From Cudoniella acicularis (taxonomy: Eukaryota; Ascomycota; Leotiomycetes; Helotiales; Helotiaceae): DNA of 23,956 bases. Shown piece by piece: positions 1-10,875 of the stretch; positions within the stretch are counted from its first letter, which is position 1; every line of letters starts with the position of its first letter. The translations under genes were made by a program, and so were the position numbers. The stretch is from assembly GCA_013054445.1 (NCBI GenBank), contig JAAMPI010000871.1:1-23956 (forward strand). Reading direction: 5' to 3'. The notes beneath the pieces are model-generated. The model saw only the letters and a list, made by a program, of their open reading frames with translations. It was not told where the DNA came from and made no database searches.

Positions 1-608
1 TCTCACCCACTCCACCAATCCAACCCCCCGAATCAGAACGACAAGAACAAGAACTCGCCACACGCATCCTCACCCTCCTCATTACCACCGAAAAATCTGG
101 TACCGACCTTCAAATCCGCCTCCAAGACCTCGTCCATACATCAGGTTGGTACGAAGGCATCGCAAAACGTGTTCTCGATGGCCTCGTCTCGGCCCTTGAA
201 TCCGGTGCTGCAGTGGGTGGCGCTTTAAAGGAAGCATTTGATAAGGCCTCGGCTGTCGCAACAGAATTCGTGGACGAGCATCCGGTTTTCACAGCTGTGG
301 TGGTGACGGTCGTTGCTATTGGGATTTTGGTGCTGCTGGTTCCGTGGGCGGTGGAGGCGTTGGGGTTTGGAGAGCTTGGTCCAATTGAAGGTGCGTAGGG
401 TTCCTGCTGCTTGGAACCAGTCCCTCCCCCGGTCCTTTCCTAACTTATTTTTGGTTTTGTTGCATTTGGTCATAGAAAGAAGTAGGGCTAATATAGATGG
501 AATGTAGGTTCCTTTGCAGCTTTGTGGCAATCTACCTTTCCTGATGCGGAAGCCGGCTCGTTTTTCTCATACCTTCAAAGACTGGGGATGACATGGGCGA
601 AGAGATGA
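1..608 (+). CDS. ISG12/IFI6-like small membrane protein, 3' end only
   Basis: The 5' part lies outside the window. The open frame enters at base 3, runs to 390, is interrupted by a 117-base intron (391-507, donor GTGCGT, branch CTAAC, acceptor TGTAG) and finishes at 508-608 with TGA. Reading through the donor would give a stop after 'GPIEGA', but splicing restores a conserved-looking tail (GSFAALWQS, then FFSYLQRLGMTW). The visible part has an acidic/Gln-rich stretch, a helical segment rich in Ala and Gly (SALESGAAVGGALKEAF), a hydrophobic membrane segment (VFTAVVVTVVAIGILVLLV) and the motif EALGFGELGPIEGSFA. That motif and the Gly/Ala-rich membrane helices are typical of fungal members of the interferon-inducible 6-16/ISG12 family. 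Their role in fungi is not established; animal members sit in mitochondria or ER and affect apoptosis. Family call fairly sure; function open. Confidence 0.8.
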
Positions 609-1997
609 ATTTCATTGCGTGAGTGGGTGACAAGTAGCGCAGCATTGCTAGTATTCAAGATATATTCCTAAGTCCGTCGTCGCTCAGCGTGGTCTTCTTA
701 CAGTCTTTATTAATTAGTTGGTCTTAAGCGTTAATTTTCTCTTTAGCTTCCCCAGGAGTATACGTAAGAGAAGTCTAACCCTAATCACATACCCCAAGGT
801 GAAAAAAAAGAGCGCCAAGTATATACGCTTTGGAAATAGGAAATTATTGTCAACTTTTTAATACTAATGAAACAGATCTCCCTGCCTCTCCTGTTCTAAC
901 CCCGAAGGAGAGGCGAGGAACAACGTGGGTCTGGGGCTGGAGAAAGAGAGAATAGTGCTTTTACTACGAGGAGACGAAGAAGAGGGACTACTTTAATTTA
1001 AAGCGAGGAAAAGGAAAGAGTTGCTTAGTAAATCATAGGCGAAGAACAGAAAGGTGTATTCGCTAGCAGGAGGGAGTAGGAGTGGGAGGGGAGAAGTATT
1101 TCACTGATCACATTTTAAAACCAACCTTCTCACCTCGCTACCGAAAGCCCTTCCCAAAGCCCCACATATTCTATCACAAACCTCCAAAACACAGTTAATT
1201 CATGAAGCACACCCAACAACAATCCAGCCACGTCCTCGATGGGAAGCAATTCTTCTCCAACCCCCGGTAGCAACCGCCCTTTCTAAGTTACATTCTGAAT
1301 TCATATAAGCGATCCTCTCTAGTATGACCTAGAAGCAAATGGTGGGATCCGAATCGAGCTTACGCCCCCGGCTATTCCACTGCCTATGCGCATGGAATTA
1401 AGCCCATCACTCTCCCTTCCCGCTAGATCGGGGCCGAAACTGAGAACGGAATTCTGTAATCCCAGCCTCAATTTCAGCGAACGCGGCGGGATTCTAGCAA
1501 CCGTCAGAACTTCTACGTTAGGTGTGTGAAAGATTGCGGCCGGGGTGGCTTGGTTGTATAAAAGGGATGGAAACAAGTCCGAAAATCGTTATCGTTTTCC
1601 TAGCGGCTCTTATGGTGGTATGGCCTATAGTGGCTGTAAAAGGAAATCTCGGCAGGTTATCGTCTTTGCTTTTCTCTTGCAGATTTGGGTGCTGATGCGA
1701 ACGGATTTTCTGCCTCCTTTATTAAGATATCTCAGGGGGTCCTTGGCCTAGGTGTTAGGTGCACACCCGCTTGCTAGCTTTGATTTTGAATTGGCTCTAA
1801 TTATGACAGCTTATACTCATATAAAAAATTCTTAAAAATTAGCCTATGTGACTAAATTCACCTTGACTTGACTTAACTTAGCTTTAGCTTAGATTTGGAT
1901 ACTATAATCTAAATCCAAAATATCTATGATTTAGTTTTGGAAAAGCCAAATAAAAAATGCTTGAATCAGAATTGGATTTGTATTTGCCTAACCCTGT
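609..1997. other. Intergenic spacer between the ISG12-like gene and the HET gene 3' end
   Basis: No convincing gene. A possible two-exon mini-gene starts at ATG 1202 after a pyrimidine-rich leader (22 codons; possible intron 1267-1332; second exon 1333-1426 with 31 open codons to TAG). The donor (GTAGCA) is weak and there is no family support, so I do not call it. The last part (about 1800-1996) is AT-rich and contains one copy of a diverged repeat shared with about 22895-23030. Confidence 0.5.
1866..1996 (+). repeat. Diverged interspersed repeat, copy A
   Basis: This copy abuts and slightly overlaps the 3' end of the HET gene. Three blocks match the reverse complement of copy B at 22895-23030 in the same order and spacing: 1888-1909 (CTTAGATTTGGAT..ATAATC, 21 of 22 identical), about 1945-1960 (CCAAATAAAAA) and 1974-1996 (GGATTTG..CCTAACCCTG). 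From first block to last is about 109 bases here and 110 in copy B, so chance is unlikely. Probably a fragment of a transposon or miniature element; no coding capacity or terminal repeats seen. Confidence 0.55.
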
Positions 1998-4900
1998 TCA
2001 TTCAACTAGCCCAGATGCAAATTGTATTGTAGCAAGTGTTATAGCTTCAAATGAGAGAATGCATGCGGCAACAGCAAATCCGTCCGATATACTTCCATAC
2101 TTGACCGACCAAGATATGCCAAAAGTCAAACTGATTATAAAGCCCAACAAGCCCCAGAAACAGATCCTACGAACGCTAAAATCGTCTTGGAGGTAAAGAC
2201 CCCAGCCGGTAAACATATCTGGCGGTAACCCTCGTTCTGGACGCCTTTCTATGCGCTTTGGGAGTTGGTTTAGGCAGACAGTACTGTCGCGGCACCAACC
2301 AGGGTTCTTGAATCGGTGCTTGAGGAATCTACTGCTGAACGGTGGAACTAAACCGGGCGGCCTGGGGTCAAAGCTATAGTGCCGGTCCGTTGTGAAGGGT
2401 AGTTGGTTGGGTTGTAAGCCATCTACCTCTTGATTTTCATGCAGAGTAAACTAAATTTAATCAGCATTTGCCAAACCAAGGTGTATGTAGTGCTGAAAAG
2501 AGTGCACGTACTTTAACGAAGATGATATTCTGGAGACTTTTGAGACTGAGAGCCCTTTGAATCCAGTTTCTCCTAGAGAAATACCGAGTCCGAAAGCATT
2601 TAAACAGTTGCTGATCTGAGACGACTGCAGTCAGGTCCAAGTCATCTCGAGTGATCAAAAACTTCGAGTCATTAATGCACAGAAGAACATAGTCAGCGGT
2701 AACAGGACTGCTAGTTGCTGTTGATGCACCGGTAGTGACGCCGGAGCTTGATCGTAGTGGAATGGTGCCGCTAGAGCTCTGTCCACGTGGTTGGCCGGGC
2801 GAGGATGATGAACCTTGGGCTCCTTTGGTTGCCGAAACCCTTAATGGCTTATTCTTGGAGGAGGCCGTGGTGGGAGGGTTCTTTACTGGTTTCGTTCGCA
2901 TTCCCTCCGAACTGGTGCCCACTCGGTCACCTATACGGCTTCGAAATGCTCCGGCTAGATCAATAAAGATGTTTGCGAAGAAAATGTTAACATGAACAAT
3001 TAACATTTTGATTGTATCAACGAAAGGATCCGACAGCCCGAGCGGTTCCAACGAAACAGCTACGCCGTCATCTTCTAATCTCTTGGCTAACTCATCCATG
3101 GCACCTAGTCGGTATTCTATAAAAGCGTCGTTACCCTTGTGGCCGCAGGACTATGATGAAAGTGAGTAACAGATCACGAGTAGATTCCAAAACTTACACA
3201 AGTCCATTGAAGGCGAAACTGCTTTAATTGTGCAGGCACATGTGCGGACATAGTTGCAGGCTGAGTCTCTCCAGCCATGACATTTCTTTCTCGTACTAGG
3301 GATAAGGTGCTAGTGGCTAGGTTAGGCTTCAGGCTCAGAGCAAGTTCAAGCGGTCGAGGGGGCCTCCGAGTTATTTTTCTTGATTCAATATCAAACCATG
3401 TTGTTTCAATGGCCTTGTTGTGTATATCTAGTGCTTCACCGTCCATAATACCAAATATGTAACTCTCGCCAACTAGTCGGTATATACCATACTGAGATTC
3501 TCGAAGTAAAACCGGAACACTGCAACCAAAAAGAATGCAAATACCTGTGAGTACCCATTAGTATGTCCAGAGCCAGTTTCAAGAAAAATGTTTCAACTCA
3601 CAATCACCTATCTCGGCGTGATGAGGAACCATTCCTAATCTGCCTTGTTTGGTCTTGATTAATGATCTGTCCCATATTACAGCTTGGGCTCGACGCCAAA
3701 ATTCGCTCTTAATAGATCCAGGCTCGTCACGTTGAATTCGATTCACATCGACAACACTGGCATCGCTAAATTCATGCAGCGTAGTTTCCATAGCTTTGGA
3801 ATATTATGGTGGGCATTTCTTGCCTTGAGGCCCACGTCCTGCCACAAGAGTGTGCCAGGTCGCCTCGGGGACTGTATCTTTTGACATGCCACAAAATTCG
3901 AGCCATTCTGTGGGCATATTTCCACCCCAAGCTGGGGCGGCAATTGCATCGACGGAATCAACGATCGCTCCCATGACACGTAGACCGCTACTTCCATCTT
4001 TGTTACCAGAAATACGCCATCCTTTCTGAGCTTTGAACTTGCCGGATGCACTGTAAGTAGGAGAATGCCCTGATCGGCTTACAAGTGGATCCGCATTTAT
4101 TCGAACAGCCTCAGGCCATCCTTCGTTGCTGCGTAAGTCGAATGCTTGGTGATCCAAAGTGCAAATCCAAGATGATAGGGCTGACCCTGAACTATCAGGT
4201 GCCCAAGGCTGAAAGATAATATCAAGAGATCCTGATTTGGCAATAGTGAAGCTGACAAACTCATCACACAACTGTGAAAAGGCCTTCGAATAGTCAATGC
4301 TGATGTTACTTTGGCCACCTAGAGGTTTCTCCCTGCTCTGCTTTGATTCCAAGATGCTGCTTTGTATTGATGAGATTTCCCCGACTTTGAGGTACTGGAG
4401 GTCTGTCGCGGATACCTGGAGATGTCGAGCTTCTTGACCCGGAGGGCCTGCCAGGTTAGTCTCGCCTTGGTCCTTTTCAATAGACGCAGTTTCAAATTTG
4501 TGTTCCCAAGGCTCCTGCGTCTTTGACCATCTCCCAGTGTCATTTGCCAGTCCAAGAAGAGCAAATATACGATCACGAGGATCTGTAGACTGGAATGGGG
4601 ACAATTTCGTAACGAGGGCCTCCAATGACAGCGACGGCTCTTGGATTTCCCCGAGCTCATTTCTTCGGAATATCTGGTTTACAACGTCCACAAGGCGGCT
4701 TGCACCAAATTCCGTGACTGGGCCGTATCTCATAGAGATTTGAGATTTCAGAACAAGAAGAGCCAGGCATGAGTCAAGCTGCCTCCAATCTATGGAGTCG
4801 GCGCGCACCAGATGGTTGCCTTTCTAGCTACAGATATCTCTTGAACCACCCAGATTCGGCTGAACCAGGGTAGGCAGATAAGTCGTACCACAGCTCTCCA

Positions 4901-5401
4901 TTCTTCATCAAAAGTAGAATCACGAACGATGTTGTCTAGATCGGAAACTTGACCGAGCTTTTCAATGAACTGCATGGCCCTTTTGCTACTCTCGTCCTCT
5001 TCACCTAGCCAAATGCAGACACGGGAAGCATATTGAAAGATACACTGAATGTTTGAAATCTGGTGGCCCCTCTCTTCCAAATCCATTTGATTGATGCATA
5101 TCGCGTCGATCCAGAGGACCCTCTCATGGTCCCTAAGGCGAAGAAACTGAAGAGCCCCGCGAAGATTGTCTGGGATTAAAAATCGGCGTCCGTTTACTTC
5201 AATGTCAGCCCATGAGAGGTCTGGGTTCCTCCAGGTGTACGACAAAGCTTCATAACTTGTAGTAAAATCTGTGGTTGACACGATGCGACAGCGGATGGGA
5301 TCGTTTTCGGTCGTCGCTGGCTGCAGCAGAGCGAGGCGGAATTCGTCCTTGTAGATTGGAGAATGCTTGTATAGCTGATCATCATTGAATACGGCCTGCA
5401 T
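1998..5401 (-). pseudogene. HET-domain protein fused to a C-terminal membrane-anchored fungal domain; one frameshift and one stop
   Basis: The model has exons 5401-3602, 3544-3198, 3150-2512 and 2450-1998, with introns of 57, 47 and 61 bases (donors GTGAGT, GTAAGT, GTACGT; branch TACTAAT in the first, CTGAT in the last). Exons total 3239 bases, exactly one short of 1080 codons. HET motifs are clear: YEALSYTW (residues 50-57), LWIDAICINQ (96-105), RVCIWLGE (127-134), RIWVVQE (182-188), then DPRDRIFALLGL. The usual HET C-terminal region follows (YRLVGESYIFGIMDGEAL). The frame continues without a break into LQWTC-SCGH, DYVLLCINDSKFLI and two hydrophobic segments near the end, features I know from separate fungal proteins. 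Lesions: one base is missing at 4803-4804, just after IWC, and TAA stands at 3806-3804 where the family usually has Trp before Tyr. The frame extends upstream to 5542 but only from a TTG; the first ATG (5401) fits the family. HET proteins trigger incompatibility cell death. Either a recent pseudogene or, less likely, assembly errors. Confidence 0.78.
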
Positions 5402-6444
5402 TTCGGAGAGCGCCTCATCTATGAGATGATGAAATAAAGGATAAAGATACACGATATATTCGGACTCGAACCCCGAGGCTTGTGGGAGTCTTGGTTGTGT
5501 GGATTGATTAGTGGTTGGCTTTCGGCTGAATTCGGCAGTCAAGTAACCTTATGCTACGGGCCGTTGTAAGCGAGCCAAGGCCGACCGAGGACTGCTCAGC
5601 CACAATCTCAATGGCATTCTCGCAAGGGCGTGGCTTGAAACATCTGGCTGTTGCCGGACGTTAATCCTGACATAGAGATATTAGGCCAGTTAAAGTGAGT
5701 AACTATAAGTCTAGGTAAGTAAAGTAAAGATAGGAAAGAATAAGGCAAAGAAAGCTAGTAAGGAATAGTAAATATAGCTTAAGAGAATCTATAATAAATA
5801 AATAAATCTAAACTTTTTATATTATATTTGAATAAAAATATTTTATTTTCAAAATAAATTAAACTTTTCTATATATATATATTAAAGTTAAGTTTTAAAA
5901 TTTATATTAAATCAAAGTATTATCGACTTCTAAATATACTATACTAGTTCGGGTTCGTAGTTTAAGGTTCTTTTAGACACCTGCAAGCAGCCGCTAAAAC
6001 AAGATCTTGGGCACAACTGCTGAGATTAGGCTTATGAACCATGTAATTTTTTGAAGCCACTATTCGATCTTCATATTTGCTAATCCAAGAATGCATACTG
6101 CGCACGCCCTTCAAGTCAAATTGAACTGATCGGCTGCATGTTCAAGCATAATTTTCACGTTACATTACACGGAAAATCATGGGTCTGTCGACTCGGTGTC
6201 GATCCCAAGCTGAGCGTGATGCTGGGAACGTTGGGGAGTCTTTTGTATATGTAGGTCAGCCTATTTTAACCAGGCGAGGCCACACCGCTGCAGCATTTGC
6301 AAGAGAATATTGTTTTTTGACATCGTGTAATAACACAAATGCAGAGCGTAGGGGTTTATTTTAGTATCCTACAGTCAATTCAACTTCTACATAATCATTT
6401 GAGATTGATATTCTGCAGAAAGATCGATCACATTCACTTCCTAT
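5402..6444. other. Spacer upstream of the HET gene with an AT-rich tract
   Basis: About 5540-5690 is the presumed HET promoter side. About 5690-5960 is strongly AT-rich, with purine-rich GTAAAG/GATAGG runs giving way to TAAATAAATAAAT and TATATATATAT runs. No open frame of note crosses it. The rest (5960-6444) is of ordinary composition and leads into the 3' end of the acetyltransferase; I see no gene. Confidence 0.5.
5690..5960. repeat. AT-rich low-complexity tract
   Basis: Composition changes abruptly to mostly A and T with short tandem motifs (TAAATAAATAAAT, TATATATATA). It may be an old RIP-mutated element or simple low-complexity spacer; no terminal repeats were found. Confidence 0.5.
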
Positions 6445-7238
6445 CTATGCCTTCTTTCCACTTGCTGGCCTCTCCATTGTGTAGCCATGGAGAGGCAGAA
6501 GTTTGTTCCTGAGTTCGCTGAACTTCTCAGTTGATTCTGGGAGTGCGGCATCCGATGTAAAATCGTGAAGGGTCTCGTATCCATGGGCGGCGTAGAACTT
6601 CTCACCATTCTCCATAGAGTCCACGAATGACCCCATACCTCTTACATCTACTTTTTTAAGACCCCAGCTCATCGTTACACTCCCTACACCTTGATTGTGG
6701 AAAGCGAGATCCGCGAAGAAATATGAAGTTACTATTGTTGTTAATGAGCCGAGTTCTAACAGTAATTTTCTCCTCTCTACTTACGGAAATGGGGTTTATT
6801 CATGAGAGCCAGACGGCTTCCAAAGAACTAGGCAAAAACTTGGCTTGATAGCTCTCTCATATCACCTGATCATTTATGAACGTTGGTTTCTGGGTTCTTG
6901 GCTAACATTGATCAAATACCTTCCGGCCACCAGTCCGCAATAAGCATTGGTGCTCCTTCTTCATAAGGGTTCTTCTCATGAATGTTCCATTGCATTGCAC
7001 CTGCGGCTTTACCGGTTTTCTCGTCAGTGGCATAAATCCAGTGGCTAGTAGGGTTGTGATGATGCCACAGTTTCTGACGGGCGTCCCAATCCTCCAAAGA
7101 TTCACCCTTCAGCATTTCCCAGAAAGCGTTGAAAGGTGTGTTGTAAGCCTTGTCCTGCGCGGGAACGATAAGGTCAAATTCGGAATTATCGGTGAGTTCG
7201 TGGAGTTTGAAAGGCGTGATATGTTGCTTCTTGGGTAT
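6445..7238 (-). pseudogene. GNAT-family N-acetyltransferase, start codon lost and one internal stop
   Basis: Exons 7238-6920, 6865-6785 and 6731-6445 (introns of 54 and 53 bases) join to exactly 229 codons. The order fits fungal GNAT proteins of about 220-230 residues: an N-terminal strand (ITPFKLHEL), a loop with YNTPFNAFWEML, strand HWIYATDEKTGKAAGAMQWN, the WWPEG motif, the acetyl-CoA loop region (AFHNQGVGSV) before MSWGLKK, and the C-terminal motif ENGEKFYAAHGYETLHDF. Two lesions are visible. The expected ATG before PKKQ is ATA (7238-7236), and upstream the frame meets a stop with no ATG. A TAG at 6830-6828 interrupts VFA|FFG, where Gln (CAG) would fit. Both are C:G to T:A changes in a CpA context. 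The acetyl-CoA loop is also off consensus (Q/R-x-x-G-x-G/A). A TATA-like element on this strand lies near 7514-7507. Family call firm; substrate unknown. Confidence 0.72.
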
Positions 7239-8314
7239 CAGATAACTCTTGAGATGAAATAGTATTGAGGATGCCGGGCCTTTGACAGTAGAAAGCAGAG
7301 GCTTTAAGAGTCTTTGTGAGTCACGAAAGCATTTTCACCGTCGCAGGCGGTGATCCAAGCGAATCTCACCTTCTTATTGGCTTAGCTCTCACCGTCCCCC
7401 TCGAAGGCAGGCCTCTCTTAGTGGCGGCAGGGAATTGCAACGCCGAGTACAACTCCCGCAGGAGCACGCGGGCAATGAAAAGCCCTGTCTCGCTTTGTTT
7501 GAGGTTCTTTATAGTGTCTCTCGAGCCTTTAAAGCCTCTGAAGCCTTTACTTAACCCAGTCCTTATTTTAAAGTGCTGTCAGTACGTCTCACTACGCCGC
7601 AACTTGCTGTTTTGACTCGAAAGCCCTTGTTTTTTTCACTTGTCTCATTCTTGCCTTAAAAGAATTTTAATTGATTCACGCTTCACGATTTATCCCATGC
7701 ACTATATGTTGGCGTGACGCGCTTCATGCCAAAACCACTTCAAAAATAAAACATCTTCGAATTGACCCAGTCTAAGTTATGTAGTGTTATTAATTCTCAT
7801 AATTGTTCTCTATATACGTAGCTAGTTTAATCAAAGCATTTATTCTTGGATATTATATCATTTTGAAGTGTTTTTACAAGTCGCGTGACGTTAAAATACG
7901 GTGATGGGATAAAGGTATAGTCAATCAGATATATCGGTTTCTCTTTCATTTATAAGTTATATATTATCTTAATAATTAATTACTATAGTATTTCTACCTT
8001 CTGGCGATTTCTACTAGGTATCCACCTATAAAGATTTAACAAACAAACTCGATGATACTTTAAGGGCTTAGAAAGAAAAAATATTCATTTGAAATATAGG
8101 CGTATCGAGGTAAGAGGCGGATATAGAGCTGAGTTTCTTCTAACTTGCAAACTAACGAGCCCTAGGGACAATTCTAAATGTTAAAAGCCAACTAGCCAAA
8201 GATCATGTAATACATATATGTTGACAAAATCCGCAGTTCGTCTAAACAATCCAACGGGTTTCAACGAAGCAGAAAATCTCCCATCACAATATACAATTGT
8301 GATTACCGCACTGT
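7239..8314. other. Spacer between the acetyltransferase promoter and the permease 3' end
   Basis: 7239-7620 is the likely former promoter of the acetyltransferase, with CTATAAAG on the minus strand at 7514-7507. 7620-8314 becomes AT-rich and featureless. An open frame at 7316-7615 (+) lacks any recognisable motif or biased codon use and is not called. Confidence 0.45.
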
Positions 8315-10284
8315 TCAGTTCTTGAATAGTTCCCACAACCTAGTCTTTAATGTTCTTGTATCTCTCAGAAACTCCGGCTCCTCCGGCTTGACGTTCCTAT
8401 CCGATAGAGGCATCTCGTGAGACCGAACCCTGCTGCGTGTTAACTTGTTGGTCTTCTGCACTTCGAGATTCACGCTTACCAATGCGTCCCATGGTACCAC
8501 TTGTAACCAAAAAAATAGGAGTACGAATGTTGGTATCGTGATATAAGAAGCAATAAAGCTTCTCCAATTGAACGGGTCCTCAAAAACCGTAAAACCTTGA
8601 ATGAAAAGGAGGAAGACGAAAAAGGCAAAGTTTCCTCGATATAGCCAGATGCTACCCCGTGCACGGAACGGAAATGTACTCGGATTGATGCCCTGCTTGG
8701 CGGCCCCAGACCGGACACGCAAGTGCGTGAATGAGATGCATATCCAAGTGAAATACGCAGCAGTGCCGCTTACGGAGTTGAAGTAGGTGAAAACGGTGCC
8801 AGCTGATGTTCCCAGATTCATGAGCGCAAGGAAGCCCCAGAGGTTAGAGAACAGGATGGCTCGGACGGGGACTGAGAATACCATTAGCCGTAGAATCTTG
8901 AAACCAGTCACCAAGAAACTTATACATACCTCCGCGTTTTGTTGTCACCTTGAAGAATGCTGGGGCCTTTCCTGTTAATGCCATCGAGTACAGGGTCCGT
9001 GACTGGACATAGACGACTCCACTGCCAGCAGAAAGAAAGGCGATTATGATAATAGTGTTGACAAATTGCCCGGCGGATTTCCATCCTGCAAGCTCAAAAC
9101 CAATCGTGAAAGGAGATGAGGCTGTGCTTGAATCTGCATGGATGAGACCGTCTGCTGAAGAGGGGCAGATGAGACCTTGGAAGAATGCCATGCCCATATA
9201 TACGACTAAAATCCGATACGTGATTGAAGACATACTCTAGAGACGTTCAGCATAGAAGGCAAGTGAAGGATTGTGTGGCTACTCACCCGAGGAACATCCC
9301 TCTGTGGGTTCTTCGACTCTCCGGCCGCCAGCGAAATGACTTCTGTGCCAACATAGTATGTTGCAGCAAGAATAAAGACCTGTCCGAAGCCATTGATGCC
9401 GTTGATAATTGGACCGTCGGGCGGCTGCCAGTATTTGAAACCGACATAGCCATTCCCGAAAGCCCCGACGTTTGCCAAGATAGAGATGAAGAAGAGCACA
9501 ATTAATGAGCAGAACTTGAACATTCCGAAGAAATACTCAATCTCTCCGTACACACCCACACCTAAGGTAGTGATGACGGAAAATATGGCCCAGAAAATCA
9601 GGTACCAAGCCCACGATGGAAATTTGTCATCGGGAATCCAGTATTGTAAGATCAGAGTTGCCGCGTTCCAATCTATGGGTGTATTATTATTAGTGATCAA
9701 ACGATCTGAAAGAAAGAGAGAATGCAGGGGCGTACCGGATGGCAAGTAAATACTCCACATGATGTAGTACAGCCAGGACAGGGCGAAGCTGAGAGCTGGG
9801 TCAACGAAGCGATTTGTGTGCTCGATGAAACCCCCGTGCACGGGAAACATAGTCGTTACTTCACCAACGCTCTGCATGAGAATCCATACTGCGATACCTA
9901 GATAAAAATGTGTCAGTACTTGCTGTCTTCAGTTGGCCGTGAAGCTTGAGATGACATACCGATGAGCCCAAAGCCGATGAAGAGCCCGAGTGGCCCTGAT
10001 AAGTACAAAGCGTATCCCAGACCGTAAAAGGTGCCAGGCCCGATGATGCTCCCTAAAGCAATGAGCACGAACTGGCGGCCCTTGAGCCCTCGTCGGAGAC
10101 CGTGATCTATCACGTCGCCAGAGATATTGCGAGATACGCCCTCGCCGTCATCATCAAGCCCTTCAGTGTTCTCTGCGACCGTCGCGTGAGCACTTTTCGC
10201 ATCTTCTGAGGCGCGCTGTATTGTGGAAGTCGAAGAACTGGTCGAAGATGAAATCTCCACGGCGGAGGATGCACGTATTACCAT
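8315..10284 (-). CDS. Amino-acid permease (AAT/YAT family, about 12 membrane segments)
   Basis: Exons 10284-9960, 9897-9736, 9672-9287, 9236-8930 and 8871-8315 join to 579 codons (578 residues) with no internal stop. The four introns are 62, 63, 50 and 58 bases, with donors GTATGT, GTACGC, GTGAGT, GTATGT; the second has a perfect branch (CACTAAT). Residues 1-60 are a Ser/Thr-rich cytosolic tail; GLRRGLKGRQ precedes the first membrane helix, which carries the substrate-site glycine motif as IGPGTFYGLG (residues 81-90). Other family marks are GEVTTMFPVHGGFIEHTNRF, ISLAAGESKNPQRDVPR and AFLSAGSGVVYVQSRTLYSMA. The C-terminal tail is basic and hydrophilic. The protein should import amino acids or related compounds with protons at the plasma membrane; specificity cannot be read from sequence. 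It is the least damaged gene among the minus-strand group here, so probably functional. Confidence 0.9.
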
Positions 10285-10427
10285 GATATGTGAGTGGAAG
10301 TGTAGGGATCAAACATTTACTGAACAGCAGCTGGCCAGTGGCGGTGGCTGTCGAGCTTTATACAACAGTCTGGGAAACATTGCAAATAACAACGCAGCTG
10401 CATACGGCATCGTGGACTGAAAGATGG

Positions 10428-10520
10428 GATGGATAAAATTCAGAACTGTAGTGCAATGGATCATAGATTCATAGCATCTTAGTGGAGTCTCAGCACGCAA
10501 TTATATAGCCCCGGCGTCTT
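10428..10520 (-). promoter_or_regulatory. Permease promoter segment with TATA box, repeat copy 1
   Basis: On the minus strand TATATAAT lies at 10507-10500, about 220 bases before the permease ATG. The surrounding 90 bases recur upstream at 10787-10875 (shared blocks include TAGCATCTTA, GTCTCA, CACGCAATTATA). Core-promoter role is inferred from position and the TATA sequence. Confidence 0.45.
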
Positions 10521-10786
10521 GTTCCACCAGCCTCAACTTGGGGTTTAAGCGAGATGGTGAGACAAACACTTCAAAACAATTAAATAACCGCAGGGACATA
10601 TCTTTATTAAATAGGTTAAATATTCAGATGTTCTTTATTTTAAGTGGATGTTTCATTATTTTTACCCAGTTGTGTTAAATATAATTTTTAAAATGCTTTT
10701 CTATAACTTAAGTAATTAACCAACTTGCTAAATGTGGGATGCCAAGTTTCGCAAGATACTGCATCAAATGGGTTCCTCTCATAGCT

Positions 10787-10875
10787 AGATGGTTATGGAA
10801 ATTCAAAATTGTAGGTTAGTGGATCTCTAGCATCTTACTGGGGTCTCATCACGCAATTATACAGTGCCCAGCCGC
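10787..10875 (-). repeat. Diverged direct copy of the permease promoter segment, copy 2
   Basis: Collinear with 10428-10520, about 355 bases further upstream: AAATTCA/GAAATTCA, AATTGTAG/AACTGTAG, CTAGCATCTTACTGG/ATAGCATCTTAGTGG, GTCTCATCACGCAATTATA/GTCTCAGCACGCAATTATA. It keeps the TATAATTGCG core on the minus strand. Either a local duplication of the promoter or two insertions of a short element. Confidence 0.55.

Noticed and set aside
1319..1576. Minus-strand open frame of 85 codons
   Set aside because: No recognisable motif, and the opposite strand has an equally plausible tiny exon; neither is supported.
2735..2995. Plus-strand open frame of 86 codons
   Set aside because: It lies antisense inside the third exon of the HET fusion gene, whose frame is supported by splice sites and family motifs.
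3760..3813. Introns that would remove the TAA in the HET gene
   Set aside because: Candidate donors (GTGGCA, GTGGGC) and the AAAG acceptor are poor, the introns would be about 42-52 bases, and conserved residues around TLVAGRGP would be lost.
6179..6364. Plus-strand frame of 61 codons downstream of the AT-rich tract
   Set aside because: No motif, no intron signals and no leader; length is within chance expectation.
7316..7615. Plus-strand frame of 99 codons
   Set aside because: It lies over the presumed acetyltransferase promoter, has a repetitive Pro/Leu/Lys end and no family resemblance.
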